Below, piece by piece: positions 1 to 13,095 of a stretch of 64,000 nucleotides of DNA; the first letter of the stretch is position 1, and each line of letters begins with the position of its first letter. A program made the position numbers and the translations under genes. Below the pieces are notes generated by a model. The model did not search any database and was not told where the DNA came from. It worked only from the letters and a program-made list of their open reading frames with translations. Source of the DNA: Erodium maritimum. Taxonomy: Eukaryota; Streptophyta; Magnoliopsida; Geraniales; Geraniaceae. The DNA lies in assembly GCA_963921825.1 (NCBI GenBank), contig OY997594.1, positions 65,147,675 to 65,211,674 on the forward strand. The letters are read 5' to 3'.

Positions 1-707
1 GTCCCCATTTCTCTGTAGGGGCGGTTTATAGGTTAATCACTCCCACCTTTGATAAGGTTAGTTGGGCCTCGGTTCTGTGGGTTAAGGGCCTCCCTCCCAA
101 ATTCTTCATGTTATTGTGGTTAGCCTTACATTCAGCTATTCCGACCATGACCTTTCTTGAGGAAAGGGGGTGCAGAATCTCTCTGAACGCCATGTTGTGT
201 CATTTCTGTAAGTCTTGTTTTGAAGACTTAAAGCATCTGTTTCTGCATTGTCAATTCTCTTGGAATTTTTGGGGCCTGTTGCATGATTGGTGGTCCTTAC
301 CCTGGGCCACGCTGGGTTCCTTTTTGGAGGCGTTCGAAGGTTGGTTCTGGGTGTCCGGCGGGGGGAAGGGCTCGGTTTGGGTGAAACTCTGTTATTTGGC
401 ATGTTGGTACATCTGGTTGCAACGTAATGCTGTGGTGTTTCGGAGTTCTATTTTGTCAGAGTTGCAGATGTTCACTAATTTTCAGCCTCATGCATTCAGT
501 CTGTTGAAGTTAGCAGGGGATCTTGTTCCTGAGGTTTCTTTTGAGCAATGGAAGGTGGCACCAGTTTCGTGTCAGCGCAGAAGGCGTGGAAGAGTAGTTG
601 GTGGGGTTATGTAATTTAATTTATCAGGCTTTCTTTGTAATTTTGTTTCGTTGCAGGTTTCCATCCTGGAACCCAGTTGAATAAAAATCGCTTATCAAAA
701 AAAAAAA
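1..707 (+). mobile_element. LINE (non-LTR retrotransposon), 3' end of ORF2 with poly-A tail
   Basis: Residues from about position 108 form the zinc-binding domain found at the C-terminus of plant L1-type reverse transcriptases (zf-RVT): a run resembling LWLALHSAIPT, then MLCHFC, then HLFLHCQFSWNFW. The reading frame closes near 614. A short 3' UTR follows, containing AATAAA (680-685) and ending in CGCTTATC plus a run of A to 707. The 5' part lies outside the window. The same terminal CGCTTATC-poly(A) is seen in the LINE at 20622-21392, so the two belong to one family or related ones. The family assignment is secure. Whether the missing upstream part is intact cannot be told. Confidence 0.88.
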
Positions 708-2560
708 CAACTTGGTTGAACTCGGATAACAACCTGGACTGTCCTGTAATGGAAATAATAAAAATTCATCAGATAATTTCATTTTTGTAAATGAAACATA
801 TCATATTGCTAAAACTTGAAAGTTGATTATCACACGTATCCAAATCAAGCATGAATAAGCGGGACACGCAAACTTCAACTTGATATGCATGCATGCATGG
901 CTACAACAAAAATAATTACATAATAATACCTACATATCAAGTTATGGTTTAATATAGAGTGAAGTGTCCCACAATCAAACCGAACATTATCAATTTGGAC
1001 ATAATATATTATATATTTACCCAAATTTCTTCGTTCTCAACCCTGCGAAGCTAATTTGTTTAGTCATTACAGCTAACCTTATTTCAATATTGTTTTAGTG
1101 AAAAATGTGGTTACTTTTCATGTTGATCTATTCAATGGGAAGTTGTGTCTTACAAATGACGTCGTTGAATTATCGCTCCCTTAGTGTTTACAGGACACAC
1201 CAAAGAATGCTGCACCTTGTGTGAGACACTATGAAGATATAATTCAGTTACTTCTATTTGAGAGATATGACATTCAAATTTGTGTTTCTCAAGTAAATTC
1301 TTTACGGAAAAATACGTTTATATGTGTCTCCCAATTGATACAGAAAGGAAAATAAACATGTCATGTTCAATATGTGTTCAGTATGTTCTAAACATGTTAT
1401 TTGAATTTCAGTTTACAGTTTCAGTAATTCTAAATACTCATTCGTTAATATTTTTAAATATTATCAAATCCAAATCATCTAAATGTTACAAAAAATATAT
1501 AAAAATAAATCATACAATGATGTCGGGTAATTGAACGTTGGCCCTAGCAAGATATGTCCTATCCGTGGTCTTTGTTCATTTATTTTCGAAATTCTCCTTT
1601 ATCCTCTCGTCAAGCTCTATTTCCAATTGCCTTTTCCTTTTCGGCCAACCGAGCTTCAACCTCCTCCTCCATGATTTTGGAGCATTTGCGTATCGTGGAG
1701 GTCTTGGTCTTCTTGTTTAGTACCCCACCCATTCCCCCATTCCTCGGGTGATGCGCAAACTTAAAATGATCAAGTATCTTCTAAGTGTTGGCACTTGTTT
1801 AGGAGACACATAATTCAAATGTTGTGTCTCCGAAGTAGAAAAATGGGAGTATTTGAGTCTCTCATCGGTCTTCGTCTTTTTCTTTGGTGCCCTCCACGCT
1901 CCTTTAGAATAAAGAAAGTCTCCGATAGAATCGAGATGAAAGAAAGCAGGCAATAACATAACAAAATCCTCGTATTGTGATTGCATATTTCAAACTGTTT
2001 GAAGCACTCTTTGATTGAATGTGCCCTTCTAGGTCGTTTTGTTCACAACTTTTTTAGTGAAGACCGGTTGACTAAGAAAAATTATTTTGTCGTTAATGCA
2101 AAGAAAAATAGCTCATCCCCACAACAATCTGTGATAGTACTTACAAAAATCAAGTCACGCTCATGTATGACACAATGAGAGTCGTACTATTTGCATCAGA
2201 AAGCACAATGGACATGTTCCTTGCATACAACAGTTCAACTACGTACTTGGGATTGTATAGTGTAGTAAGTCGTGTCAGTGATTTGAGTATCACCCCGTAA
2301 TTCTGAGTTGTTTTTTTTTATCTTGATTTTCGCTAACGAATTCTACCTCGTTCACATTATCGTATGTATACATTCATTTTAAAAGATCGTAACTTAACAA
2401 TGAGACCTACTCATTATGTTGGTCTGCATATACTATTTAAAGACAAATCATATATATTATGATTAAATATTAAAATAGAATTAAAACTTACAAATTGTTT
2501 ATGTGTAACTATGTAGAATGCAATTTTTATGAAACAATCTATATGGGTAAAAACAACATA
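708..2560. other. AT-rich intergenic DNA, no gene recognised
   Basis: No reading frame here resembles a known protein. The only local structure I noted is a 9-bp perfect inverted repeat, GGAGACACA and TGTGTCTCC, at 1802-1810 and 1823-1831, which could fold as a short hairpin. Confidence 0.5.
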
Positions 2561-2759
2561 TTGCTTGACATTGTTAGTGACGTGCGTGTTAGGGTTTAGT
2601 GGAGACTTCTTATTGTGTTTAGGAAATTCCTACTCTTACTTATATGTTTAGGTGAGAGATTTGGATAGGCAATTAGAAGATATTTACTAATAGGACTAGG
2701 GAACCTAATTCCTATCTATCCAGTCGTTGTCTTCCTTTATAATCAAGCAAGTAGTAATT

Positions 2760-3830
2760 GTTCCACGTTGTTATACCCCAAAAATTTATTATTAGAGCTC
2801 GGTTTGTGGCAAGTGGGAGAAATGGTAGAAGATGGAAAAGTTCGAATTGACAAGTTTGATGGGAACGATTTTGGATTGTGGAAGATAAAGATTGAGGATT
2901 ATCTATACCAAAAGAAGCTACACGAGCCCTTGTTAGGGACCAACCCAGAGAAGTTAAGTTCAACTGATTGGCAGTTGCTAGATCGACAAACACGTGGTGC
3001 GGTTAGGTTGATATTGACGAGAAATGTTGCCTACAACGTCATGAAGGAAAAAACTACCTACGAACTCATAAATGCGCTATCAAATGTGTACAAAACGTCG
3101 TCTGCATCGAACAAGGTATATTTGATTCGTCAATTAGTTATTACGAAGATGAATGGAGGCGGTAGTTTTACCAATCACGTGGATGAATTTAATACGATAC
3201 TATCAAGATTAATATCAGTAGACATTTACTCGATGATGAGGTACAAGTCATATTATTGTTATCTTCGTTACCTGATAGTTGGTTAGGAACCGTCACATCG
3301 GTTAGTAGTTCGTATGGGTCTACTACAATATCGTTCGAAAGGATAAGAGGATTGATTCTCGGTAAAATATTGGTAGAAAGAATTATGGTATATCAGACTT
3401 CATGTTGAACGTGGATGGAAGAGGTAGGTATCTTGAAATAGGGAAGAATAAAGGGCGAGGGAGATCAAAGTCTAGAAGGAGAGGATATTCTAAAAGTATA
3501 GTAGACGTGACTTGCTATAACTATCAAGAAACTGGTCACTTCAAGAATCAATTCCTGAACCCCAAGAAGGAGAGAAAAGAGAACAACTCAGTGAATGCAA
3601 CAAAGGAATGTGAAGATGTCGCTTTAATTTGTTGTGTAGAAAGCCCGATTGAGTCATGAATAAAGGATTCATGTGCTTCTATCCATATTACTCATTACAA
3701 AGACATGTTAGTGAACTTTAGACCTAAAAAAATGCATAGTTCATTTAGCTAATGAGCGGACGGAAGAAATTATGGGTATAATAGATGTGAATCTTAAAAC
3801 TCTCATGGATACAATAAGGAGGAGAATTAT
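2760..3830 (+). mobile_element. Ty1/copia-type retrotransposon fossil (gag and start of pol)
   Basis: The segment shows a copia-type Gag (UBN2-like): a start resembling IDKFDGNDFGLWKIKIEDYL and a stretch around LINALSNVYKT. Downstream is a CCHC-type zinc knuckle region (CYNYQETGHFKNQ) and a short protease-like stretch. A sequence ending in TTAGAGC near 2790 resembles the initiator-tRNA primer site usual after a copia 5' LTR, so a decayed LTR may lie at about 2571-2770. No 3' LTR, reverse transcriptase or integrase is visible. The copy is broken, with several breaks, and looks old. Confidence 0.75.
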
Positions 3831-4859
3831 GGCCATATGGAGTGCACACATCTATGGACAATGCGATACGAATGTTACAGATCTCATATGCAAATTGTGG
3901 GTGTTTCCTCTCTAACTCCTTGCAGGTTTTACCATAAGTTGGATGACGTAAAAAGTTAGGGTCTCTTATGTTATGTACATCTATTCGTATCACATTATCT
4001 GCTTGCCGATGTATATGTGTAGAAATAACCAACCTATAGAGTATGAGAGTTAATTGAAATCAATTTACTATCATCTTGAGAACCAATTTCTTCTGCTTCC
4101 CAACTTGTTTCTTTACATGCGTACAAATTATTCAAATCTTTCCCATCCTCGTGGAACAAGTAAAATCCAAAATAGTATATATCTTGTAATTCTTTCTCAC
4201 ACTCTTCAACACCCGCCTATCATCTTCCCACTTTATTGGGTATGTGCACTTTCCATCAAAATATTATGTATCGCCATAAGTCATTAAAACCTTCATTCGG
4301 CATGTTATAATGACATTCTTTCAAAGTGATCAACTCTAAATAGTTCTCAATTTTGTAATTGTATACGACCGAGTTTCTTGATTCATTATGAACTGATTGT
4401 AAGTTGCTAACACACATCAACCATTGTGTCAGCAACACTACTAGTTTCGCTCATTAAAGAAATATCATGTTGGGACGTCATCAATATATTCCAAAAATGT
4501 ATTAACGGGAACATCCTCCAAAGATTGAAGAACCGCACTATTTGATGCGATATTTCCATTTAGTTGTCTCGATGTAAGAAAAGGATTTAGAGTGCATAAC
4601 TAAAATATTGATAGATATGATTAGAATAAAAAAAGGACAACTCAGAATAGGATTATTTTTTACAACTTTGTAATTGTTTTCGATAACTATAAAAAAATGT
4701 ATAGGAGTTGACTTTTATTATTGTAATTTGTACAAACATTCGAAAACAACAATTTTATCCTTAAAAGTTCTAATTTAAAAAATTACAAGTAAAATACAAA
4801 AAAAAACAAATTTTTATAACCGTTACATTTACTTTTAATATGGTACAACAAAAAATAGA
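3831..4859. other. Intergenic DNA, no gene recognised
   Basis: This is moderately AT-rich sequence without recognisable coding signal. It could contain further decayed copia sequence, but I see no motif that supports that. Confidence 0.4.
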
Positions 4860-5181
4860 GGATGTAAATATTTAGATTTCATGAAGACAAGAATATTCCT
4901 AAAGCTTAGAGCATCTCCGATGGTTTGCCATGACTAGTATCAAGAAGGCATGATACGAAGTGATTTTTGGCTTTCTCTCTCCTCTCTACCATGGCTTCCT
5001 GCCATGATCTCTTTAATGGTTTGCCACGACTAGAGGCAGGAGCCATGGTAGCACATTTTTAATATTTCAACAAGCACCTCAAATATAAATACTAATTTTA
5101 TTTGAAGCCAAATATAAAATACATAACTACTATTTTTATTTAAAGCCAAATATAAAATACATTAAAATTGACAATTAATAT

Positions 5182-5694
5182 TTAACTGTGACCGCTATCT
5201 CCATATCTAGCCCAAATGTGTTCGATGAGATCATCGTGGAGTTGGTGATGAACATCCCGATCCCGAATCCTTGTTCTATGGCCCATGATTGTGTCCACGT
5301 TCACCGCTGGTGGTGGTCCTCTACGGATGTTTGGGTCCGGGACACCAATATCTGCAAACGGATCAGTGGGCCACGACCTCCGTTCATCCTCAACGATCAT
5401 GTTGTGTAGACTAACTCAAGAAGTCACGATCACTGCGAGTGTGCTCCTATCCCACATTCGGCCCGGGCGAGTGACGATGTGAAACCGGGCCTGTAGAACT
5501 CCAAAAGCTCGTTCGATATCTTTCCTACACGCCTCTTGGTATCTAGCAAAGCATCTGTGCTTCAGCGTTTGTGGAGCAGATACTGACTTCACAAATGTTG
5601 CCCAATCATGATAAATTCCATCTGAAAAGTAATACGGGGTTTCGTATTCTCTACCGTTGACCTTGAACTTTACATCTGAAGCGAAGCCTCGAAC
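5182..5694 (-). pseudogene. PIF/Harbinger transposase, C-terminal part
   Basis: On the minus strand the translation runs GFASDVKFKVNGREYE, FSDGIYHDWATFVKS, EACRKDIERAFGVLQARF and HNMIVEDERRSW. This is the characteristic C-terminal third of the plant Harbinger nuclease (DDE superfamily); the ERAFGVLQ block carries a catalytic acidic residue in this family. One in-frame stop lies just before HNMIVEDER (about 5416-5418), so the gene is dead apart from its insertion. It stops abruptly at 5694, where the gypsy LTR begins, and its N-terminal half continues beyond 12240. The product would cut and paste the element's own ends. Confidence 0.85.
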
Positions 5695-7225
5695 TGTCAC
5701 GCCCCAAATCCGGTTTAGGTCGGGCTCAAGACGTGACTAGAAGATAAAACAAAATATAACAATAAAAACGTCTCAAATCCAATAATCAAGCCTCCAAATA
5801 ATATTTTCCATCAAAATATCTCAGTGAAAGCTCCAAAATAAATTCTTAAAACATAAAGTTCATAATCCAAAATGGGACCATGGTCGTCTCTAAACATAAA
5901 GGCACCCGGACCCATCGAAGCTCCCGAGCCTCGAGTCCGCTATTCATCAAGCTAGCCTGTACAAACAGTAAACAACAATAGGGGTGAGCTTGCGCTCAGT
6001 AGGGAAAATCATAAACAGTTTAACCTCGATTTAGTAAGAAAACTGCTTTAGCATGACGACACATATTGCAATTAATACTTTAAATCAAAATGATGCTATA
6101 GACCGAGCAAGTTAAGAATAAATTCTCATTCTTAAAGATAACGGTCTTTAAGTTTAACAAATAGAAATTCACGCTTTCGTTCGGGCTTTATTGATACAGA
6201 GAACTAAGAAGATGTTGAAATACGGGAATAAAACGAGTATTTAACGCTTTCAAAGAGCCAGTAAAAATCATAGAAACTAAAGTAAACAATGCATTTATTA
6301 ATAATCAATAGAAGATAGAGCGTTTAAGTACTACCGTGGGACATGAAATCGCCACCCTCCGATCCACACTACTCTTTGTGTCATGTCGGATCCCATACTC
6401 CGAGTCTGATCCACAAGAATATTCGTGTCATATCAGATTTTCCCTCAGTCCAGAAGAGGCACATACATCGGGCTACCGGTAACAATCCCTGAGGGACGCT
6501 TATCGTCAGGATTCTCGGAAATGCCCCCAAAGGACCATATGTCATAGGGAACCAAGGTAATGCTCCCGCAGGACGCAATACACTTGGGTGAATCCATAAG
6601 CAATCGTCCCCGCAGGGTAAACCAACCAATGCCCCGCAGGGTCCATGTCACGCCCCAATTTCAGCGAACCGAACTCGGGACGCGAACTTTTAAAAACATG
6701 AACACTTGAAACCTGTTTTCAATAAAAGCTTTGACATTTCCATTTACTTCTCAAAATAATAGTATTTACAATACAAAAACGTCCCAACAAGTGGACAAGG
6801 TACAACATCCGTCACTAGACTCAACAAAAGTAAAGACCAGACTCCGCTACAAGCTCCATGAACTTCAAGAGCTAACCTAGTCCGTCCGGTGATCAGTACC
6901 TGTAGGAAAAGCAGCTAGGGGTGAGCGTTCGCTCACCTCCACGGATAACAGACTGACTATGGCATAATTAGCAGAAAAAGCCAGTAACACTAAAACCAAA
7001 CCCAACGCCGGGACTACAGTCCCCAACTCAAGTACTCAACTGACCCACAACCCGTCACCTTCCTCAACAGACTCGACACTCGATAAAAACAGTGTAGACC
7101 CGACACAACTATCGACGACCTCCTCAAGGACTCGAACGAAACGACACAACACCAAACAAGATCACAAAGGATCGCACACCAGCTGCTCAGTAACCAATCT
7201 CAATCAGGTCAGGGTTCGACCTATC

Positions 7226-7513
7226 GCAATTCCTCGACACGAAGTCGGATCAGGCTGTCGACCTTTCAAACTCGCAATTCCTCGACACTAAGTCGGATCA
7301 GGCTGTCGACCTTTAAAACTCGCAATTCATCGACACTAAGTCGGATCAGGCTGTCGACCTTTAGAACTCGCAATTCATCGACACTAAGTCGGATCAGGCT
7401 GTCGACCTTTAAAACTCGCAATTCATCGACACTAAGTCGGATCAGGCTGTCGACCTTTAGAACTCGCAATTCATCGACACTAAGTCGGATCAGGCTGTCG
7501 ACCTTTAGAACTC
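7226..7513. repeat. Tandem array, 6 copies of a 48-bp unit
   Basis: The unit starts GCAATTC(C/A)TCGACAC and contains GTCGGATCAGGCTGTCGACC. Six nearly identical copies lie head to tail inside solo LTR B. Because 48 is a multiple of three, the array is open on the minus strand and gives a repeating 16-residue peptide. I regard that as a by-product of the period rather than a gene. Confidence 0.9.
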
Positions 7514-7629
7514 ACCACCCCAGGTAACCACAATCACAATCACAGGCAAGTTCAATCACACAGGCACTCAAGGCCACTCAAGACACCTCAACAGTCAAGA
7601 CTCGGGTTCAACAACCCCACGGGCACTCG

Positions 7630-7805
7630 CTGCCACTCAAGACACCAAATTAAATACACGGCTCTCATGGCCACCCCGACTCAACAATTAAATACGGCTC
7701 TCAAGGCCACCCAAACTCAACAATTAAATAGGGCTCTCAAGGCCACCCAAACTCAACAATTAAATACGGGCTCTCAAGGCCACCCAAACTCAACAATTAA
7801 ATAAA
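7630..7805. repeat. Short tandem repeats of about 38 bp
   Basis: About four imperfect copies of a unit containing GGCTCTCAAGGCCACCC and CTCAACAATTAAATA lie in solo LTR B, downstream of the 48-bp array. Confidence 0.75.
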
Positions 7806-9598
7806 GCGCACGACAACCTCCGGCATACTCGATGCCTCCAACGGTCCTAAAATCACTAGTTTCACAAACAACCTCCGAGCATGGTCATATGCCTCCAGTA
7901 ATTCAATTATCGCTAAGTTCTCTGTTCCTACGACACTACTAAGTGTCACATGCTTTTCTCTTGAACGCTACAATCCCGTATCATGCTTTTCTAATAATTA
8001 AATAAATCTACTCAACCCACGACACCCCGGTGTCACATGCAATTCTACTATTAACTTTCCCTAATCAGGGCCGAGATCCGGCTACTTTTCCCTACCTCGT
8101 ATACAATCCCAAAAGCGCTCCAACAACACCCGAAGCACACTCAGTCACTCGCCGAGCTTCCCCTTGCCTTGGTCCGTAGCACGATCTAACAGAACACAAA
8201 TTCAAAGTACTTTTAAACTAGTACGAATAAGCCGAAAATTAACATACTTAACGCCCAAACGTAACCCCGACAATGCCGATCACTCCCAAACTTCCCCATT
8301 ACTCGATATTGCCGATAAAGGACCCGTAAGGGCCAGATTCGCCCGACATGGCGAATCTGCCCGGTTTTGGTTAATTGCCTTCCGGGGCCCCAAAAGCCCC
8401 CGTTTTCGTTTCTACGGTCTTAGAATAAATCAAGGAACTCAACGCACTTGACGGAATCGCATTCCGACTTCTAAATCAATTAATTAACGTTTAAAGTTTC
8501 CCAAAACCCGTTAATTACAACTTCTCCAATTTAATTCCAAAATTCGATTTGGTTTGGGATAGATGGTCCGAGGAACGTTTTAAACTACCCGAGTAATTAA
8601 AACACGAACAACCGAGCACGTGGGCCCCACCCAAAGGGCTTGGCCGTGCCCTAGGGTTTTAGGGAGGGGCTCGGCCACCAAGTGGTGGCTGCTGCCACCT
8701 CCGGCCAGCCACCACATGGCCGGCCGGCCACCACCCACGGTGGCCGGAGCTCCTCCCGAGCCTCCGGTCACCGGAAAACGTGAAATTTGTCTCCCAAACA
8801 CCTCTAAAACGTCTCCAACACCTCTCTAATCTCTACACAACCCTAAACCAAATTTTATAACCAAACCCTAGCTCTTGAAAATAATCAAAACGAGAATCGG
8901 TTCGGGTATTACCGTAGAGGAGAACGAGGGGAACGGGATTGCTCTTTGCTTTGACTCGATCCAAGGGCTCGATCACAAACCCTAGCTCAACCTCCCTTCT
9001 TCTCTCTTCTTCTCCTTCTCCTTCTCTCTCTAAAACCTCTCTTCTAATTTCTAATTTAATTAAACTAACAACAAAACTAATTTTCCTCCTTTAAAACCTC
9101 ATACTCGGCCAACTATTCCCATCCACCCATTTTCCCTCCAAAAATTACACCACCATATAATTGACAAGTGTCAAGGTGGGTCCCCCACCTTTTGGAAAAT
9201 ATCTACTTGATATTTTCCAATCAGATTCGCGAAAAACAGACGTTTCGGGCCCCGAACGGGCACTTTTCCCAAGAAATTTTTAAACTGGACGGGCTTCAAG
9301 GAAACGGCCCAACTAAGACCGCTACGACGACGGATAAGCTTTTCGAGTCCCAAACGGTCCTCGAATGGACCAAAACGTCGCTCGGGTGACTTTTCCAGCG
9401 AAGAATCAATCTTTCCCAAATTGGCCAGAAAGTTGCCCTGAGTCCCCCGTAACTCATTTTAGTCGATAACGGGGTCAACTTAAGTCCGGCATGACCCTCG
9501 GGGTCAATTTAAGTTAAGTTAAGTGTCTGTCTTAAAAAATTTTAAATTTTCCTGTTTTTCGCAGGTTTGACTGACGTTGACCAGAAGTGGTTATTACA

Positions 9599-9915
9599 GT
9601 CCATAACCATTGCCCGCAAGCTCAATAACCAATGCCCCGCAGGGTCCACAACCATTGCCCGCAAGCTCAATAACCAATGCCCCGCATGGTCCATAACCAT
9701 TGCCCGCAGGCTCAATAACCAATGCCCCGCAGGGTCCATAACCATTGCCCGTACGGTCAATAACCAATGCCCCACAGGGTCCATAACCATTTCCCGAAGG
9801 CTCAATAACCAATGCCCCGCAGGGTCCATAAACATTGCCCGCAGGCTCAATAACCAATGCCCCACAGGGTCCACAACCATTGCCCGCAGGCTCAATAATC
9901 AATGCCCCGCAGGGT
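9599..9915. repeat. Tandem array, 7 copies of a 45-bp unit
   Basis: The unit begins GTCCATAACCATTGCCCGCA and ends CCAATGCCCCGCAGG. Period counts by eye give starts at 9599, 9644, 9689, 9734, 9779, 9824 and 9869, with degenerate copies to about 9990. The array belongs to LTR A. Related units lie at about 6600-6645, on the far side of the nested solo LTR B, so B landed inside the array. Confidence 0.88.
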
Positions 9916-12249
9916 CTACTAATCAATATCCCACAGGATCTACCAAACAATTCCCCGCAGGCTCCGTAACCAAATCAATATCCCGCAGGATTAACCAAAA
10001 CACAAGAGACCCACAGGTCAACACATTGTACAATCAACTTAGAAGTTCATGGATTCACCAATACACACCACAGGGAAATCATACCCATAATCACACTTAC
10101 CATCATACTTACCAACCACGTTCCATTAGTCCATCGATCACCTGATCGTACCCTTTGGCACAATCAGTCATACTCGATCACCCATTCAATCATTCAATCA
10201 CCCAAGCATCCAATCACTCATTCAATCATTCAAGCATTCATTCTATCAATCAAGCATGCAATTTATCTAGTTTCGTTAGACCCTTAATTTATCTTAAACT
10301 AAGCAAACAATGCATGTGAGACAAACACAACTAATCCGAGGGCTCATCACGGCCTCTCTACCAGTAAAGCAATTTCCCCAGTATTGAAAGCGAGTTAACT
10401 AGTTGTTCACATCCTATGCATGCATACTAGACACGTTTGGTTATTAGTAATTGAAAGACGATTATTCTAGTTATTCGCATCCTATATGCAATTCTAGGAC
10501 CGTTCCGATTTTATTAACCTAATAGGCATACTAAGTATTGAATTGCACGAGGAGTTTAGTATTTCCCCTACCTTGTGGTCTTCCTCTAATACTTCTCCTA
10601 GCTGCTGACGACCGGGCCAACTCCGTCTTCTTGGGCGAAATCCAAGCTCTCGGGCGGAGTCCAAGTCTGAGTTTTTTTTTACAGTTCAAACTTACGATCA
10701 GAACAGGTTCGGTCCAAAATAAATTCAATACGTTGCCTTTTAAACCCGAACGGTCAAAAGCGGGATTATACGACGAATCGGGTTCGAGTACCCGAGCCCG
10801 ACCCCAGAACCCGATGCTCGTTTCCCGATGCATGGATCCCGAGGCACGAATCCCGAGGCACAATTTTCGAGGTCTGATTCAGCGTTCCCATTTTTGTCCC
10901 GTTCTAAGTCCGACTTAACGTCCACTTTATTCGTTCGGGTTTCAAAACCGTTTTTATCTAAATCTGTTTTTTCGCTTTAATTTAATTTTCTAAACCATTC
11001 TTTTATTTCCAACGATTTCAGTCCAAAAATCACAAAAATCAACTTTTAAATCAAAACTCGTTTTATTTTCTTTTCTGGAGTTACAGTTCTTCTTTTGTTT
11101 CTCGTTGAATAGATCCAAAAGAAAGAAAAAGAAACTCGGGACAATAAAAAAGGAAGGGGGAGAGTCTCGGGTTGAGAAATCCGATAGACCATTACGTCGA
11201 GAAGCTCACCGTGGAGGGAAGGGCAACAGCGGGGAGGTTTCCGGTCTGGGAGCGGCGGCGTACGGTTCGCTCAGATCCGGACGACGCAGATCTCGATGAT
11301 TTCGCGACGGATCTGTCTCGGTAGATCTCTCCGGGGCAACGCCGGCGTGTGTAACCGGCTAACGGCTGCCTGAAGCGACACGGGAGGAGACGAGGAGCTC
11401 GGCTACGCTCCGGGAAGAAGACGCGACAGAGGAAGGAGTTTGAGGGGGGATAAGGAGCTCGGAGACGCGAGTTGTTGTGTCGGAGGGTTTGTGCTGATCG
11501 GAGAGGAGGAATGAGGGTTCGGCGTTGGCAGGGGAAAGAGAGAGGAAGAGGCGGCCGTGTGCGAACGAGGAAGGAGAAGAGGACGCGAGGGAGTTGAGGG
11601 AGAGGAGTCGGGCATGGGGAGGCTGCGCGAGAATGGGGAACTGAAACGAAACCCTAAAAAAAAGGGTTAAGTAGCTGAGCATGTGGGCCGGGTCGAAATC
11701 TTGGGCCCGGGCTGCGGATCGGGCTTGGTCCGGCCGGTCCAACCCAAATTTTTTCCCTTTTTTTTGATTTTCTCTCTTTTCTTCTTCTTTTTTTTATTTT
11801 CCTTTTTGTTTCGCTCTCGGTTAAATTTTTCGCTCTGCTTCCCAACCCCGTCGTTTTAAAAAACCTTTAAAATTAGACCAATCAAATTTTCAGGTCTTTA
11901 CAGTCTACCCCCCTTAAAGGAATTTTGTCCCGAAATTTAAAACGAAACGCGTTCACTTGACCCCACTTTAGGGAACGTCTGACTAAAAACTCACAAGCGA
12001 GGGATCCGCGGTGTACTTCCGTAGTGGAAAACATGGAAGCCGATAGGCAACGGCTCCAATTGTGCCCAAAACCTCACAGATCCGGAAAGTCACGGGGTCA
12101 ACTTGCCTCCGTCGCGATCGAACCGCTAAAGGTCCTTCTTAGGCTCACTCTAAAAAATAACTGATCACCAATTGAAACTCAAGAGGCCTGCGCCTTTCAT
12201 CTGTATAACTCTTCTGTCGACTCTGCACGGTCTTTAACCGTTTCCGAAT

Positions 12250-13095
12250 TTACGCGACCTTCACTTTAACGTGCTTCACCCGGTGTAACAAGGTAGACCT
12301 ATTGAGCACGTTGATGGAGCCCGGTGTCCCAAAAAAAGAGTGCCAAATCCAAAGGTCTTGGGATGCAACGACTTCTAGCATGATTGTGGGGACGTTCCCG
12401 TGGTCCTTACTTGCGAACTGTGTAGACCATGCCACATGACAGTTCTTCCAATCCTAGTGCATGCAGTCCAGACTCCCTATCATCCCCGGAAAGCCGCGCT
12501 CTTCGTTGATTCACAAAAATCGTCTTGTATCTTCCTCGGTTGGGAGTCGTAGATATGTCCGCCTATAAACCTTGATGACGCCCAAGAAAAACTTCTTCAG
12601 GCAGTCCAACGAAGTGCTCTCCGTCATTCACAAATACTCATCGCAGGCATGTCTGGGACCTCCATAGCAGAGCTGACGAAGTGGTACCGTGCACTTATGG
12701 TGTGGAGAGAAAGAGGGCCTCCCCGTAGCATCCTTTTGGTTACGAAAGTGGGTGTACCGGTCACTCAAACCATTCATGATACATATGAACATTTCCCTCG
12801 ACATCCGAAACCGTCGCCAAAATTGTTGGTCGCTATACACCGGTCTAGGTGCGAAGTAGTCATGCACCAACCCTTCGTGTGCATCTTCTCGATCGCGCTC
12901 AATCACTCTCTGCTTTGGTCGCGGCGCCGACCCTGAGCCCTTGGCCTCATCATCATCCCGATCCCTTGGCAGTATCCCTGACATCACTTGATCGCGAATT
13001 GTTTCTACCGTTGCCGCAACCAGCCTACTCATCGCTTCGCCTATTTGTGTGGGATTCATTTGCTTCATTTCCTCTACCGTTGGAAAATTCTCCAT
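12250..13095 (-). pseudogene. PIF/Harbinger transposase, N-terminal and central part
   Basis: The frame opens at a Met at 13095 (MENFPTVEEMKQMNPTQIGE). It shows the helix-turn-helix-type region (FWRRFRMSREMFICIMNGL) and, after decay around 12500-12630, the blocks RGFPGMIGSLDCMH and AWSTQFASKDHGN-(16 residues)-DLWIWHSFFGTPGS. These are the order and wording of plant Harbinger transposases; the Asp in GSLDCMH is the usual first catalytic residue. An upstream Met at 13173 is possible, but the family normally starts near the chosen one. The gene breaks off at about 12243, where LTR element A begins, and resumes at 5694. Confidence 0.82.

Larger units (their letters stand above)
6646..9598 (-). 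mobile_element. Solo gypsy-type LTR B nested in LTR A
   Basis: A 2953-bp segment starts TGTCACGCCCC and ends TTATTACA, and is flanked by a perfect 5-bp target duplication GTCCA (6641-6645 and 9599-9603). It contains no gag or pol, primer site or polypurine tract, so it is a solo LTR left by LTR-LTR recombination. It is inserted within a tandem-repeat part of LTR A and is therefore younger than A. It differs from A beyond the shared terminal 11 bp. The perfect target duplication suggests moderate age. Confidence 0.88.
5695..12240 (-). mobile_element. Gypsy LTR-retrotransposon fossil A: 3' LTR plus a little internal sequence, reverse orientation
   Basis: The LTR begins TGTCACGCCCC at 5695 and ends CTTTACA at 11902, so on its own strand it runs TGTAAAGACC to GGGGCGTGACA. 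Excluding the solo LTR nested inside it (6646-9598), it is about 3.25 kb. To its right, 11903-11930 reads on the minus strand as a polypurine tract just upstream of the LTR. From there to about 12240 lies sequence matching the integrase C-terminal/3' region of gypsy pol. The rest of the internal region and the 5' LTR are absent, so this is a truncated copy inside the Harbinger transposase gene. LTR sequence resembles that of the solo LTR at 25691-28361, suggesting one lineage. Confidence 0.8.

Noticed and set aside
7226-7513. CRISPR-like regular repeats, or a gene for a 16-residue repeat protein
   Set aside because: Units are contiguous with no spacers, the organism is a plant, and the open frame follows from a 48-bp period inside an LTR.
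9542-10145. Long open frames on both strands (117-192 codons)
   Set aside because: They coincide with the 45-bp tandem array of LTR A and exist on both strands for the same arithmetic reason.
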